Assembly: GCA_019136395.1 (NCBI GenBank)
Contig: JAGVUH010000690.1
Location: 1 to 7,939 of the forward strand
Source of the DNA: Gammaproteobacteria bacterium
Lineage (GTDB): Bacteria > Pseudomonadota > Gammaproteobacteria > Chromatiales > Chromatiaceae
Reading direction: 5' to 3'
DNA length: 7,939 nt
Shown here: positions 1-6,646 of the stretch, in pieces
Numbering within the stretch: position 1 is the stretch's first letter
Layout of the letters: every line of letters starts with the position of its first letter
Translations under genes and position numbers: made by a program
The notes under the pieces: model-generated
The model's input: only the letters and a program-made list of their open reading frames with translations
The model's database searches: none
What the model was told of the DNA's origin: nothing

Positions 1-188
1 GCCCAGAGGGGGTGGAAGGGCTGAAGGATGGCGCCCTGGGCGGCGCGACCCCGCTTGGCCCCCTTGGCCAGGACCGGCAACCGCCCCGTCTCGGCGCTGA
101 AGAGGTCGAGGAGCAGGCTGGTATTGCCATAGTCGCGCCGGTGGAGGACGAAGCAGCGCTGCAACGGCTCACGGGGTATGGCGACCAC
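1..188 (-). CDS. recO: RecO, DNA repair/recombination mediator (N-terminal part only)
   Basis: RecO works with RecR to load RecA onto SSB-coated single-stranded DNA in the RecF repair pathway. Only the first 62 or so residues are present, and the frame stays open to the left edge, so the gene continues outside the window. The visible part is the N-terminal OB-fold region. Its run [17 protein letters not shown], followed by [22 protein letters not shown] and LQPFHPL, matches the family pattern (E. coli begins EGWQRAFVLHSRPWSETS). I chose the GTG at 188 because an in-frame TGA lies at 201-203 and the only other candidate, a TTG eight codons in, would cut into the conserved first strand. No clear Shine-Dalgarno sequence precedes the GTG. 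The gene follows era after 98 bases, in the usual era-recO order. That gap shows no feature beyond a weak 5-bp hairpin near 228-239. The identity is secure; the start codon is less so. Confidence 0.9.
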   Translation of the reverse strand, partial: MVAIPREPLQRCFVLHRRDYGNTSLLLDLFSAETGRLPVLAKGAKRGRAAQGAILQPFHPLW

Positions 189-286
189 GGCTAACCAGCG
201 TCAGGCAATTGACCGACCACCCAGGGCCTCTGTCCAGAGCAGCGCCAGGCGATGACCTGAGCCGTCCGCTAGCCGTGCCCGCGAGA

Positions 287-1189
287 TCAGGCATCCCCAT
301 AGCCGAGGCTGGCCAGGGCCGCCTCGTCGCTGGACCAGCTCTTTTTGACCTTGACCCAGACCTCCAGGTGCACAGGGCAACCGAAGAGCTTCTGCATCTC
401 CAGCCGGGCCTGGGTGGCGGCGGCCTTGAGGGCCTCACCGCGGTGGCCGATGAGGATGGCCTTCTGACTGTCCCGCTCGACCCAGACCAGGGCATGGATG
501 CGGTAGCGACCGGTGGGCTCGGCGACGAAGCGCTCGATCTCCACCGTGGTCTTGTAGGGCAATTCCTGACCATAGCGTTGGGTGATCTGCTCCCGCACCA
601 ACTCAGCGGCCAGGAAGCGCTCGGAGCGGTCGGTGAACTGGTCCTCGGGGTAGATGTTCTCGCCCTCCGGGAGGGCGGCGATGACCCGTTCCAGCAACTT
701 ATCGATCTGGTCGCCGCGCTTGGCCGATACCGGGACCAGGTGCAGAAAATTGTGGCGGGCCCCCAGGGCCTGGAGATAGGGCAGGAGCCGGTCCTTCTGG
801 TCGAGGAGGTCAATCTTGTTGACCACGGCGATCACCGGCACCCCGCTCTCGGCTAGGATGCTCAGGGCCTGCTCGTCCTCGCGGGTGAAGCGCCCGGCCT
901 CCACCAGGAGCAGCGCCAGGTCCACGTCGGCGAGCACCGCCTTGGCCGTGCGGTTGAGGTAGCGATTCAAGGCCCCTTCCCCGCGCTGATGGAGGCCGGG
1001 GGTGTCGACGAAGATCGCCTGACCACTTGGGGTGGTCTCGATGCCGAGGATGGCGTGCCGCGTGGTCTGGGCCTTGTGGGAGGTGATGGCCAGCTTGAGG
1101 CCCAGGATGCGGTTCAGCAGGGTCGATTTGCCGACGTTGGGACGGCCGATGATGGCGACCAGCCCACAGCGGTTTGGTTCAGGGGTCAT
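287..1189 (-). CDS. era: Era, essential GTPase of 30S ribosome assembly
   Basis: Era is a cytoplasmic, membrane-associated GTPase that binds the 3' end of 16S rRNA and helps mature the 30S subunit. The 300-residue protein has the normal family length. The G domain shows G1 GRPNVGKST (residues 15-23), a switch region with QTTRH (41-45), G3 DTPG (62-65), G4 NKID (124-127) and G5 SAK (155-157). The C-terminal KH RNA-binding domain carries its GxxG loop as GHRG (248-251) and ends with the typical EVWVKVKKSW stretch (276-285). The ATG at 1187-1189 lies inside the last codons of rnc (11-base overlap), with GGAG about ten bases upstream, so translation is probably coupled to rnc. The rnc-era pairing is classical, since RNase III regulates its own operon in enteric bacteria; that regulation is not shown here. 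All key residues are present. Confidence 0.98.
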   Translation of the reverse strand: MTPEPNRCGLVAIIGRPNVGKSTLLNRILGLKLAITSHKAQTTRHAILGIETTPSGQAIFVDTPGLHQRGEGALNRYLNRTAKAVLADVDLALLLVEAGRFTREDEQALSILAESGVPVIAVVNKIDLLDQKDRLLPYLQALGARHNFLHLVPVSAKRGDQIDKLLERVIAALPEGENIYPEDQFTDRSERFLAAELVREQITQRYGQELPYKTTVEIERFVAEPTGRYRIHALVWVERDSQKAILIGHRGEALKAAATQARLEMQKLFGCPVHLEVWVKVKKSWSSDEAALASLGYGDA

Positions 1190-1859
1190 TAGCGATCATC
1201 TCCAGCATCAGTTCCGCCGCGGCCTGTTCGGCGCGGCGCCGGCTGGTGCCGGTGCCTTGGGTGCTCAGCCCCTGATCCGCGAGGGAGCAGGCGACCTGGA
1301 AGAATTGTTCATGCTGGCTGCCCGCGATATCGAGAATCTCATAGACCGGCAAGGGTCGACGCCTGGCCTGCAGGGCCTCCTGGAGACGGGTCTTGGGGTC
1401 CTTGAGCTGTCCCTGGCTGACGGCCGCGGTCAGGGGCTCGGTGAACTGGCTTAAGATCAGTTGCTTGGCTGCGGCGAAGCCGGCATCGAGATAGACGGCG
1501 CCAAAGATGGCCTCCAGGGTGTCCTCGAGAATCGAATCCCGACCCTGGGCGCCGGTACGCGCCTCCCCCGCCCCCAGGATCAGATAGTCCCCCAACTTGA
1601 GCTGACGGGCCAGTTGGGCCAGGGCCTCCTTCTTCACCAGGGTGGCGCGGGTGCGGCTGAGATCACCCTCGTCGGCGTTGGGCAGGCGCTCCCACAGGGC
1701 CTCGGCGATGACGAAGCCCAGGAGGGCGTCCCCGAGGAACTCCAGCCGCTCGTTACTGGGTCCGGAGGCGCTGCGATGGGTCAAGGCCTGCTTGAGCAGC
1801 TCCGGGTGGGCGAAGGAGTGGCCAAGCACGCGCGCCAGGAGTTGCGGATCGCGGACCAC
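1179..1859 (-). CDS. rnc: Ribonuclease III
   Basis: RNase III cleaves double-stranded RNA, above all the stems that release 16S and 23S precursors from the rRNA transcript, and it also processes many mRNAs. The 226-residue length is typical. The N-terminal endonuclease domain (about 5-145) has the signature NERLEFLGDALL (36-47), with acidic residues E37, E40 and D44, and the second metal-binding pair D113 and E116 in EDTLEAIFGA. The C-terminal double-stranded RNA-binding domain (about 154-222) starts at DPKTRLQEALQ and ends with the helix SRRRAEQAAAELML. The start is a GTG at 1857-1859, two bases after the stop of the DUF4845 gene. No strong Shine-Dalgarno sequence is visible, so translational coupling to the upstream gene is the likely means of initiation. 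The 3' end overlaps era by 11 bases. Confidence 0.98.
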   Translation of the reverse strand: MVRDPQLLARVLGHSFAHPELLKQALTHRSASGPSNERLEFLGDALLGFVIAEALWERLPNADEGDLSRTRATLVKKEALAQLARQLKLGDYLILGAGEARTGAQGRDSILEDTLEAIFGAVYLDAGFAAAKQLILSQFTEPLTAAVSQGQLKDPKTRLQEALQARRRPLPVYEILDIAGSQHEQFFQVACSLADQGLSTQGTGTSRRRAEQAAAELMLEMIANDP

Positions 1860-1861
1860 GC

Positions 1862-2236
1862 TCAGGGTATGAGGCTCAGATGGCTGAAGACCAGCACCGC
1901 ATCCAGGTTGCCGAAAAGGTGTTCGCGCACCTCGTAATGCACGCTCAGTTCGCGGCCAACCTGGGCCTTCTCCAGGGTGAAGTTGTCGCGGCTCACGGAA
2001 CGGACGTCATTGATGTAGAGCTTCTTTTCCACGGACTGGATGACCCCTTGGGGGCCCATGGCCGCGGTGGCGGGATCCCGGGAGATGTCTTCCATGACCG
2101 AGCGCACGGTCCAGAACTGGAGGTAATGAGGACCCAGCTTGAAGGCGGCGGTGGCCGCCCCGGCGATCAGCGCGATCAGGATCAGGGTGCTGATGACACC
2201 GAAACCTTGGCAGGCAGGACGAGGGGAGTGAGTCAT
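1862..2236 (-). CDS. DUF4845-family single-pass membrane protein of unknown function
   Basis: A 124-residue protein with one N-terminal hydrophobic segment (about residues 13-33, GVISTLILIALIAG and onward), then a soluble domain of about 90 residues. Conserved-looking points are FKLGPHYLQFWTVRSVMEDI just after the membrane span and REHLFGNLDAVLVF near the C-terminus, which fit the DUF4845 family. Its place between lepB and rnc is the usual place for this family (the equivalent Pseudomonas aeruginosa gene is PA0769). By the hydrophobic profile it is probably anchored in the inner membrane with the soluble part outside, but topology is inferred. The ATG at 2234-2236 is well supported by GGAGG at 2244-2248, seven bases upstream. 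The gene begins 24 bases after the lepB stop and ends two bases before the rnc GTG. No function is established. The link to signal peptidase and RNase III is by gene order only. Confidence 0.85.
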   Translation of the reverse strand: MTHSPRPACQGFGVISTLILIALIAGAATAAFKLGPHYLQFWTVRSVMEDISRDPATAAMGPQGVIQSVEKKLYINDVRSVSRDNFTLEKAQVGRELSVHYEVREHLFGNLDAVLVFSHLSLIP

Positions 2237-2260
2237 GACGCATCCTCCGCGGGGGTTGAC

Positions 2261-3118
2261 CTATTTGATCAGGGTGCCCAGCCGGCTCCAGTCGATGGGG
2301 AAGCCCTCGCGCTGGCCATCCCAGTTCATCCAGATGGCGAAGGCCTTACCGACCAGGTTGGCCTCCGGCACCAAGCCCCAACAACGGCTGTCGTTGCTGT
2401 TGTCACGATTATCGCCCATGGCGAAATAAGTGCCCGCCGGGACCTTGACCGGGCCCTTGAGCAGTTCATAGCAGCCCGGCGCCAGGTCCGGTGCCCGGGG
2501 GTGGGTGAGGATGCGATGCTCCACCTCCCCCAGTCTCTCGTCGGCGATGCGCGCCCCGGTCATGCCGGCCCCGGCGCCCACGCCGGTGTATATGCCATCC
2601 GGCGTCTGGGGCACGGCCTGCCCGTTCACGTAGAGGGTCTTGTTGCGATAGGCGATCTCATCCCCGGGCACGCCCACGATGCGCTTGATGTAGTCGGTCC
2701 CTGGGTCCAGGGGGAAACGAAACACCGCCACGTCACCCCGCTGGGGTGCCCCCAGGTCGAGAAATTTGCTGTTGAGGACGGGCCAGCGCAGGCCATAGGC
2801 GAACTTGTTGACCAGGATGAAATCCCCCACCAGCAGGGTCGGCATCATGGACCCGGAGGGGATGCGGAAGGGTTCCACCAGAAAGGACCGCAACAGCAGG
2901 ACGATGAGGATGACCGGGAAGAAGGAACGGGCATACTCCACCAGGACGGGTTCCTTGACCCGCGCCCGGGCGCGGACCTGCCCCTCTGGCCCACCCCCTA
3001 GGGTCGCCTCCGCCGCCAGCCGCTGGCGGCGGGGGGCGAAGAGCAGGGCATCGAGGAGCCAGATGCCCCCGGTCAGGACCGTGGCCAGGACGAGAAAGGC
3101 CGGAAAATCAAAATTCAT
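2261..3118 (-). CDS. lepB: Signal peptidase I
   Basis: LepB removes signal peptides from proteins exported through the Sec and Tat pathways. It is anchored in the inner membrane with its active site on the periplasmic face. The 285-residue protein has two hydrophobic segments (about 7-27 and 66-81) around a basic cytoplasmic loop. The nucleophile is S90 in PSGSMMPTL, and the general-base lysine is K145 in DYIKRIVGVPGD. The conserved box GDNRDNSNDSRCWG is at 235-248. Length and motif order fit the proteobacterial S26 peptidase family. The ATG at 3116-3118 has no strong Shine-Dalgarno sequence. The gene is separated from lepA by 112 bases, longer than the other gaps in the left half, and that spacer holds an octamer repeat and a possible promoter. 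The enzyme is normally essential, so expression independent of the damaged lepA would make sense; that is inference. Confidence 0.98.
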   Translation of the reverse strand: MNFDFPAFLVLATVLTGGIWLLDALLFAPRRQRLAAEATLGGGPEGQVRARARVKEPVLVEYARSFFPVILIVLLLRSFLVEPFRIPSGSMMPTLLVGDFILVNKFAYGLRWPVLNSKFLDLGAPQRGDVAVFRFPLDPGTDYIKRIVGVPGDEIAYRNKTLYVNGQAVPQTPDGIYTGVGAGAGMTGARIADERLGEVEHRILTHPRAPDLAPGCYELLKGPVKVPAGTYFAMGDNRDNSNDSRCWGLVPEANLVGKAFAIWMNWDGQREGFPIDWSRLGTLIK

Positions 3119-3150
3119 GAGCCGGATACCAAGCTTTTTGGAGAAAGTGG

Positions 3151-3178
3151 ATCAAAGGACAAGAAGGTAAGCAGTCAA
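3151..3178 (-). promoter_or_regulatory. Possible sigma-70-type promoter for lepB
   Basis: On the minus strand a TTGACT (3173-3178), close to the -35 consensus TTGACA, is followed after 16 bases by TTTGAT (3151-3156), which matches four of six positions of TATAAT. Transcription would start near 3144, leaving about 26 untranslated bases before the lepB ATG. The -35 element is the last unit of the octamer tandem repeat. The 16-base spacing is acceptable, but the -10 is mediocre. This is a prediction from pattern only. Confidence 0.3.
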
Positions 3179-3217
3179 TAAGTCAAGAAGTCAAGAGGTC
3201 AAGTAGTCAGTCAAGAA
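3174..3217. repeat. Octamer tandem repeat (GTCAAGAA) in the lepA-lepB spacer
   Basis: On the plus strand the units are GTCAATAA (3174-3181), GTCAAGAA (3182-3189), GTCAAGAG (3190-3197) and GTCAAGTA (3198-3205), then a half unit GTCA (3206-3209), then GTCAAGAA (3210-3217). That makes five octamers plus a half, with GTCA invariant and the last three bases variable. Read on the transcribed strand, each unit supplies a TTGAC core. The run is non-coding and lies 15 bases after the lepA stop. It may be a slippage-prone microsatellite. No function is shown. Confidence 0.85.
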
Positions 3218-3231
3218 GGTGGGATAAGAGG

Positions 3232-4987
3232 TTAATTATCCTTGCCGACCTGAAGCACGGCCAGGAAGGCCTCCTGGGGGATCTCCACCCGCCCGACCTG
3301 TTTCATGCGGCGCTTACCGGCCTTCTGCTTTTCCAGCAGCTTGCGCTTGCGGGTGATGTCGCCGCCATAACACTTGGCCAGCACGTTCTTGCGCAAGGCC
3401 TTGACCGTGGTGCGGGCGATGATCTTGCTGCCGATGGCGGCCTGGATGGCGACCTCGAACATCTGACGCGGAATCAGGTCCTTCATGCGCACCGTGAGGT
3501 CATGCCCCCGGCTGGAGGCGCTGTCGCGGTGGACGATGGTGGACAGGGCGTCGACCTTGTCGCCGTTGATGAGGACGTCGAGCTTGACCAGGTCCGCCGC
3601 CTGGAAACGCTTGAACTCGTACTCGAAGGAGGCGTAGCCGCGGCTCACCGACTTGAGGCGGTCGAAGAAGTCCAGCACCACCTCGCTCAAGGGTAGCTCA
3701 AAGGTCGCCTGAATCTGGCCGCCCAGGTAGAGGATGTTCTTCTGTACCCCGCGCTTCTCGATGCACAGGGTCATGACCCCGCCGAGCATGTCCTGGGGCG
3801 TGAGGATGTGGGCCTCGATGATGGGCTCGCGGATCTCCCGCAGCACCGCCGGCTCCGGCAGGTCGGCGGGGTTGTCTACCTTGACCACCTCGCCATTGGT
3901 GAGCAGGACCTCGTAGACCACGGTGGGGGCGGTGGTGATGAGATCGAGGTCGTATTCCCGCTCCAGGCGTTCCTGGACGATCTCCATGTGCAGCATGCCC
4001 AAGAAGCCGCAGCGGAAGCCGAAGCCCAGGGCCTGGGAGACCTCCGGCTCGTAGAAGAGGGCGGCGTCGTTGAGGCGCAGCTTGCGCAGGGCATCGCGCA
4101 GTTCCTCATAGGCGTCCGAGTCCACCGGATAAAGGCCGGCGAAGACCCGGGGCTGCATCTCCTTGAAGCCTGGCAGGGCCTGTTCCGCCGGGCGGTCCGC
4201 CAGGGTGACGGTGTCCCCCACCGGGGCGCCGTCGATCTCCTTGATCCCCGCCACCAGGAAGCCGACCTCGCCGGTACCCAGGGTCTTGCGCTCCAGCTTC
4301 TTGGGGGTGAAGACGCCGATACTGTCCGCCGAGTAGGTTGACCACCCTGACCAGGGAGACCACCCCGACGTAGGAGTCGAACCAGGAGTCGATGATCAGG
4401 GCCTGGAGCGGGGCCTCGGGGTCGCCCTGGGGCGGCGGGATGCGTTTCACCAGGGTGTCCAGCAATTCAGGGATGCCCAGGCCGGTCTTGGCGCTGACCT
4501 TGAGGGCATCCTTGGCCTCCAGGCCGATGATCTCCTCGATCTGGTTGATCACCCGCTCCGGCTCCGCCGAGGGCAGGTCGATCTTGTTCAGGACCGGCAG
4601 GACCTCCAGGCCCTGCTCGATGGCGGTGTAGCAGTTGGCCACGCTCTGGGCCTCGACCCCCTGGGCGGCATCCACCACCAGCAGGGCCCCCTCGCAGGCG
4701 GCGAGGGACCGCGAGACCTCGTAGGAAAAGTCCACGTGCCCCGGGGTATCGATGAAGTTGAGCTGATAGGTCTCGCCATCCGAGGCCCTGTAGTCCAGAG
4801 TCACGCTCTGGGCCTTGATGGTGATTCCCCGCTCCCTCTCGATGTCCATGGAGTCCAGCACCTGGGCCGACATCTCCCGATCGCTGAGCGTGCCGGCAAG
4901 CTGGATAAAGCGGTCGGCGATGGTCGATTTGCCGTGATCGATGTGGGCGATGATGGAAAAGTTGCGGATGTGACTCAGATCGGCCAT
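3232..4987 (-). pseudogene. lepA: LepA / elongation factor 4, disrupted by an out-of-frame internal deletion
   Basis: LepA (EF4) is a ribosome-binding translational GTPase with a reported role in ribosome biogenesis and initiation. The ATG at 4985-4987 opens a normal N-terminus with P-loop AHIDHGKST (14-22), DTPGH (80-84), NKID (134-137) and SAK (165-167), and it follows the family to SLVRVVN (residue 217, codon 4337-4339). There the frame breaks. Read on, it gives a foreign-looking tail and stops at 4106-4108. The family sequence resumes one frame over as [13 protein letters not shown] (E. coli TYNADRLGIFTPK) and continues intact through [28 protein letters not shown] and [19 protein letters not shown] to the TAA at 3232-3234. 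Against E. coli LepA about 16 residues of domain II are missing. Adding them back gives 217+16+368 = 601 residues, the normal size. So about 50 bases are lost, which is not a multiple of three. A GTG at 4252-4254 could restart the C-terminal 340 residues, but it has no good ribosome site. A true pseudogene or a sequence error are both possible. Confidence 0.9.
4336..4340 (-). other. Breakpoint of the lepA deletion/frameshift
   Basis: At this point the minus strand passes from the codons of RVVN directly into those of TYSAD with a frame change. The AAC of N217 and the ACC expected for the T of TYSAD share their AC, so the join has two or three bases of possible micro-homology. The upstream frame has its codons starting at coordinates equal to 1 modulo 3, and the downstream frame at 0 modulo 3. 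The size of the loss (about 50 bases) is inferred from the length of E. coli LepA. Confidence 0.8.
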
Positions 4988-5072
4988 CGATGTCCGTCAG
5001 GCTGGGCGGTGGGGCCTTGGAGTCAGGGCAGCGCGAAGGGGGCCACGCGCCGGCGCCAAGGAGGAGCGGCGC

Positions 5073-5081
5073 ATCATAGCA
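5073..5081 (-). promoter_or_regulatory. Possible extended -10 promoter upstream of lepA
   Basis: The minus strand reads TGCTATGAT, which fits the extended -10 pattern TGnTATAAT at all but one position. Transcription would begin near 5066, leaving about 80 untranslated bases before the lepA ATG. The -35 window (about 5096-5101) reads GGGCCC and does not match TTGACA, so the case rests on the extended -10 alone. A promoter here would let lepA and the genes after it be expressed apart from the stress operon. Confidence 0.3.
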
Positions 5082-5084
5082 GAA

Positions 5085-5108
5085 CCGGACCGGGCGGGCC
5101 CGGTCCGG
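5085..5108. terminator. Perfect 11-bp inverted repeat after degP/mucD (terminator-like hairpin)
   Basis: CCGGACCGGGC (5085-5095) and its exact reverse complement (5098-5108) flank two bases, giving a very stable GC stem with a small loop. It begins 42 bases after the protease stop codon. On the minus strand the stem is followed by TTCTGC rather than a run of T, so it is not a textbook intrinsic terminator. It could be a weak terminator, an mRNA 3'-end stabiliser, or a protein-binding palindrome beside the possible lepA promoter. Confidence 0.4.
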
Positions 5109-5150
5109 GTCATGGCCCGCCGCGGGGCGGAACCGCCGCAGGGTGGTCCC

Positions 5151-6593
5151 TCAATCCTTGGGCAGGCGCACGGCGACGAAGATGCGCCCCTCGTTGCGCT
5201 GGATCAGGGCGGCGACGGAACGTCCGGGCTCGATGGCATCCAGCAACTCACGCAGCTTGGCGGCGTTTTCCACCTCCTTGTTATCGACCATCAGCAGGAT
5301 ATCGCCCACGCGGATGCCAGCGCGCTCGGCGGGTCCCTTCTCGACCTTGGCGACGAAGACCCCGCTTTTCCCCACCCCGAGTTGGTCGCGATCCTCGTCA
5401 CTGAGATCCTCGACGATAAGGCCGATGCGGTTGGGCTTGTTGGGCCGCTCCTGGGCATCACCCTTGTCGGTAACCTCCGTATCCTCGGGAAGTTCGCCGA
5501 TCATGAGCTCGATGACGCGGGTCTCGCCCCGGCGCAGGACGGTGACCTTCGCCGACTGGCCCACCGGATGGACGCCGACCATAGGCGGCAGGGCGCTGGA
5601 CTCGTGGATTGGTGTGCCGTTGAAATCGAGGATGACGTCACCGGGCTGGAGGCCGGAGGTGGCGGCGGGACCATTGGGCACGACCTGGGCGACCAAGGCG
5701 CCCATGGGTTGCGGCATGCGGAAGGTCTCCGCCAGGTCACGGGTCACGTCCTGAATGAGCACCCCCAACCAGCCGCGGGTGACCCGGCCGGTGCGTTTGA
5801 GCTGGTCGGCCACGTCCATGGCGACATCGATGGGAATGGCGAAGGACAGCCCCATGAAGCCGCCGGTCCGGCTGTAGATCTGGGAGTTGACCCCCACCAC
5901 CTCGCCGTCCAGGTTGAACAGGGGTCCGCCGGAATTGCCGGGGTTGATGGCGACGTCGGTCTGGATGAAGGGGACATAGTTCTCGGTCGGCAGGCTGCGC
6001 CCCTTGGCGCTGACGATGCCGGCGGTGGCGGAGTGATCGAAGCCGAAGGGGGAACCAATGGCCAGGACCCATTCACCGACCTTCAGGTCCTTGGCGGAGC
6101 CAATCTTGACCGTGGGCAGGGCATTGGCATCGACCTTGATCAGGGCGATGTCGCTGCGCTTATCGGCGCCAATCACGGTCGCGACGAACTCCCGACGGTC
6201 GTTGGTGCGGACAATGATCTCGTCGGCGCCATCCACCACGTGGGCGTTGGTCATGACGTAACCATCGTTGGAGATGAGGAAACCGGAGCCTAGGGACTTG
6301 GACTGGATATCGTCATCCGGCAGCATGTCATCCCCCCCCTGTTCGCCAAAGAAGCGGCGGAAGAAATCATGCAGCGGGCTATCCTCCGGCAGATCCGGGA
6401 TCATCTGGCCATGGGGCGGGGCCGCGGTACCCTGGGTCTGGGATTGGCGGGTGCTGATATTCACCACCGCCGGACCGGCCTTTTCCACCAGGGCCGTGAA
6501 CTCCGGCAGGGCGCTGGCGCTGAGGCCAAGAGGGGCCAGGAGGGCCAGCAGGCCCACCAGGAGTCCCGCCAGGGGTAAGGGGTAACTTTTCAT
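5151..6593 (-). CDS. mucD: DegP/MucD-type periplasmic serine protease-chaperone
   Basis: This HtrA-family protease degrades or refolds misfolded periplasmic proteins and belongs to the sigma-E stress response; in Pseudomonas the gene in this position is mucD. From the chosen start the protein has 480 residues. It has a signal peptide (MKSYPLPLAGLL then a hydrophobic core, with likely cleavage after SASA, residue 28) and a trypsin-like domain with triad H118 (TNAHVV), D148 (RSDIAL) and S221 (NPGNSGGPL). Two PDZ domains follow, at about 274-360 (starting RGWLGV) and 385-478 (with GIRVGDILLMVDN). The frame is open up to a TTG at 6650, but the ATG at 6591-6593 is preferred because it begins a clean signal peptide and has GGAG five bases upstream. 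The gene starts 53 bases after rseC. No sigma-E-type promoter (GAACTT-TCTGA) is visible in that gap, so it is probably co-transcribed with rseB-rseC. It could equally be named degP or degQ. Confidence 0.96.
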   Translation of the reverse strand: MKSYPLPLAGLLVGLLALLAPLGLSASALPEFTALVEKAGPAVVNISTRQSQTQGTAAPPHGQMIPDLPEDSPLHDFFRRFFGEQGGDDMLPDDDIQSKSLGSGFLISNDGYVMTNAHVVDGADEIIVRTNDRREFVATVIGADKRSDIALIKVDANALPTVKIGSAKDLKVGEWVLAIGSPFGFDHSATAGIVSAKGRSLPTENYVPFIQTDVAINPGNSGGPLFNLDGEVVGVNSQIYSRTGGFMGLSFAIPIDVAMDVADQLKRTGRVTRGWLGVLIQDVTRDLAETFRMPQPMGALVAQVVPNGPAATSGLQPGDVILDFNGTPIHESSALPPMVGVHPVGQSAKVTVLRRGETRVIELMIGELPEDTEVTDKGDAQERPNKPNRIGLIVEDLSDEDRDQLGVGKSGVFVAKVEKGPAERAGIRVGDILLMVDNKEVENAAKLRELLDAIEPGRSVAALIQRNEGRIFVAVRLPKD

Positions 6594-6598
6594 GACGT

Positions 6599-6602
6599 CT
6601 CC
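6599..6602 (-). promoter_or_regulatory. Ribosome binding site that fixes the mucD/degP start
   Basis: GGAG on the minus strand lies five bases before the ATG at 6591-6593. It supports this ATG over the upstream in-frame TTG at 6650, which overlaps the rseC stop codon and would add 19 polar residues in front of the signal peptide. Confidence 0.6.
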
Positions 6603-6646
6603 AGAAACAGGGGGGAAGAGGATGCTTATCCGGTGAGGTTGCGATC

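Noticed and set aside
189..286. A possible small gene or hairpin terminator between era and recO
   Set aside because: Only a weak 5-bp stem is present with no T run, and no convincing frame of its own. The gap looks like a plain intra-operon spacer.
1880..3001. A plus-strand open frame of 373 codons opposite the DUF4845 gene and lepB
   Set aside because: It spans two well-supported minus-strand genes and the gap between them, and its product has no family motif. Long antisense frames are expected at this base composition.
4106..4336. The C-terminal 76 residues of the frame that starts at 4987
   Set aside because: After residue 217 this frame is out of register with LepA. The tail is rich in G, R and P and is only the wrong-frame reading of the lepA C-terminal region, not a new domain.
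5112..6293. A plus-strand open frame of 393 codons opposite the degP/mucD gene
   Set aside because: It is a shadow of the protease gene in GC-rich DNA. Its translation is low-complexity (rich in G, D, H and A) with no recognisable domain, while the opposite strand encodes a complete HtrA protease.
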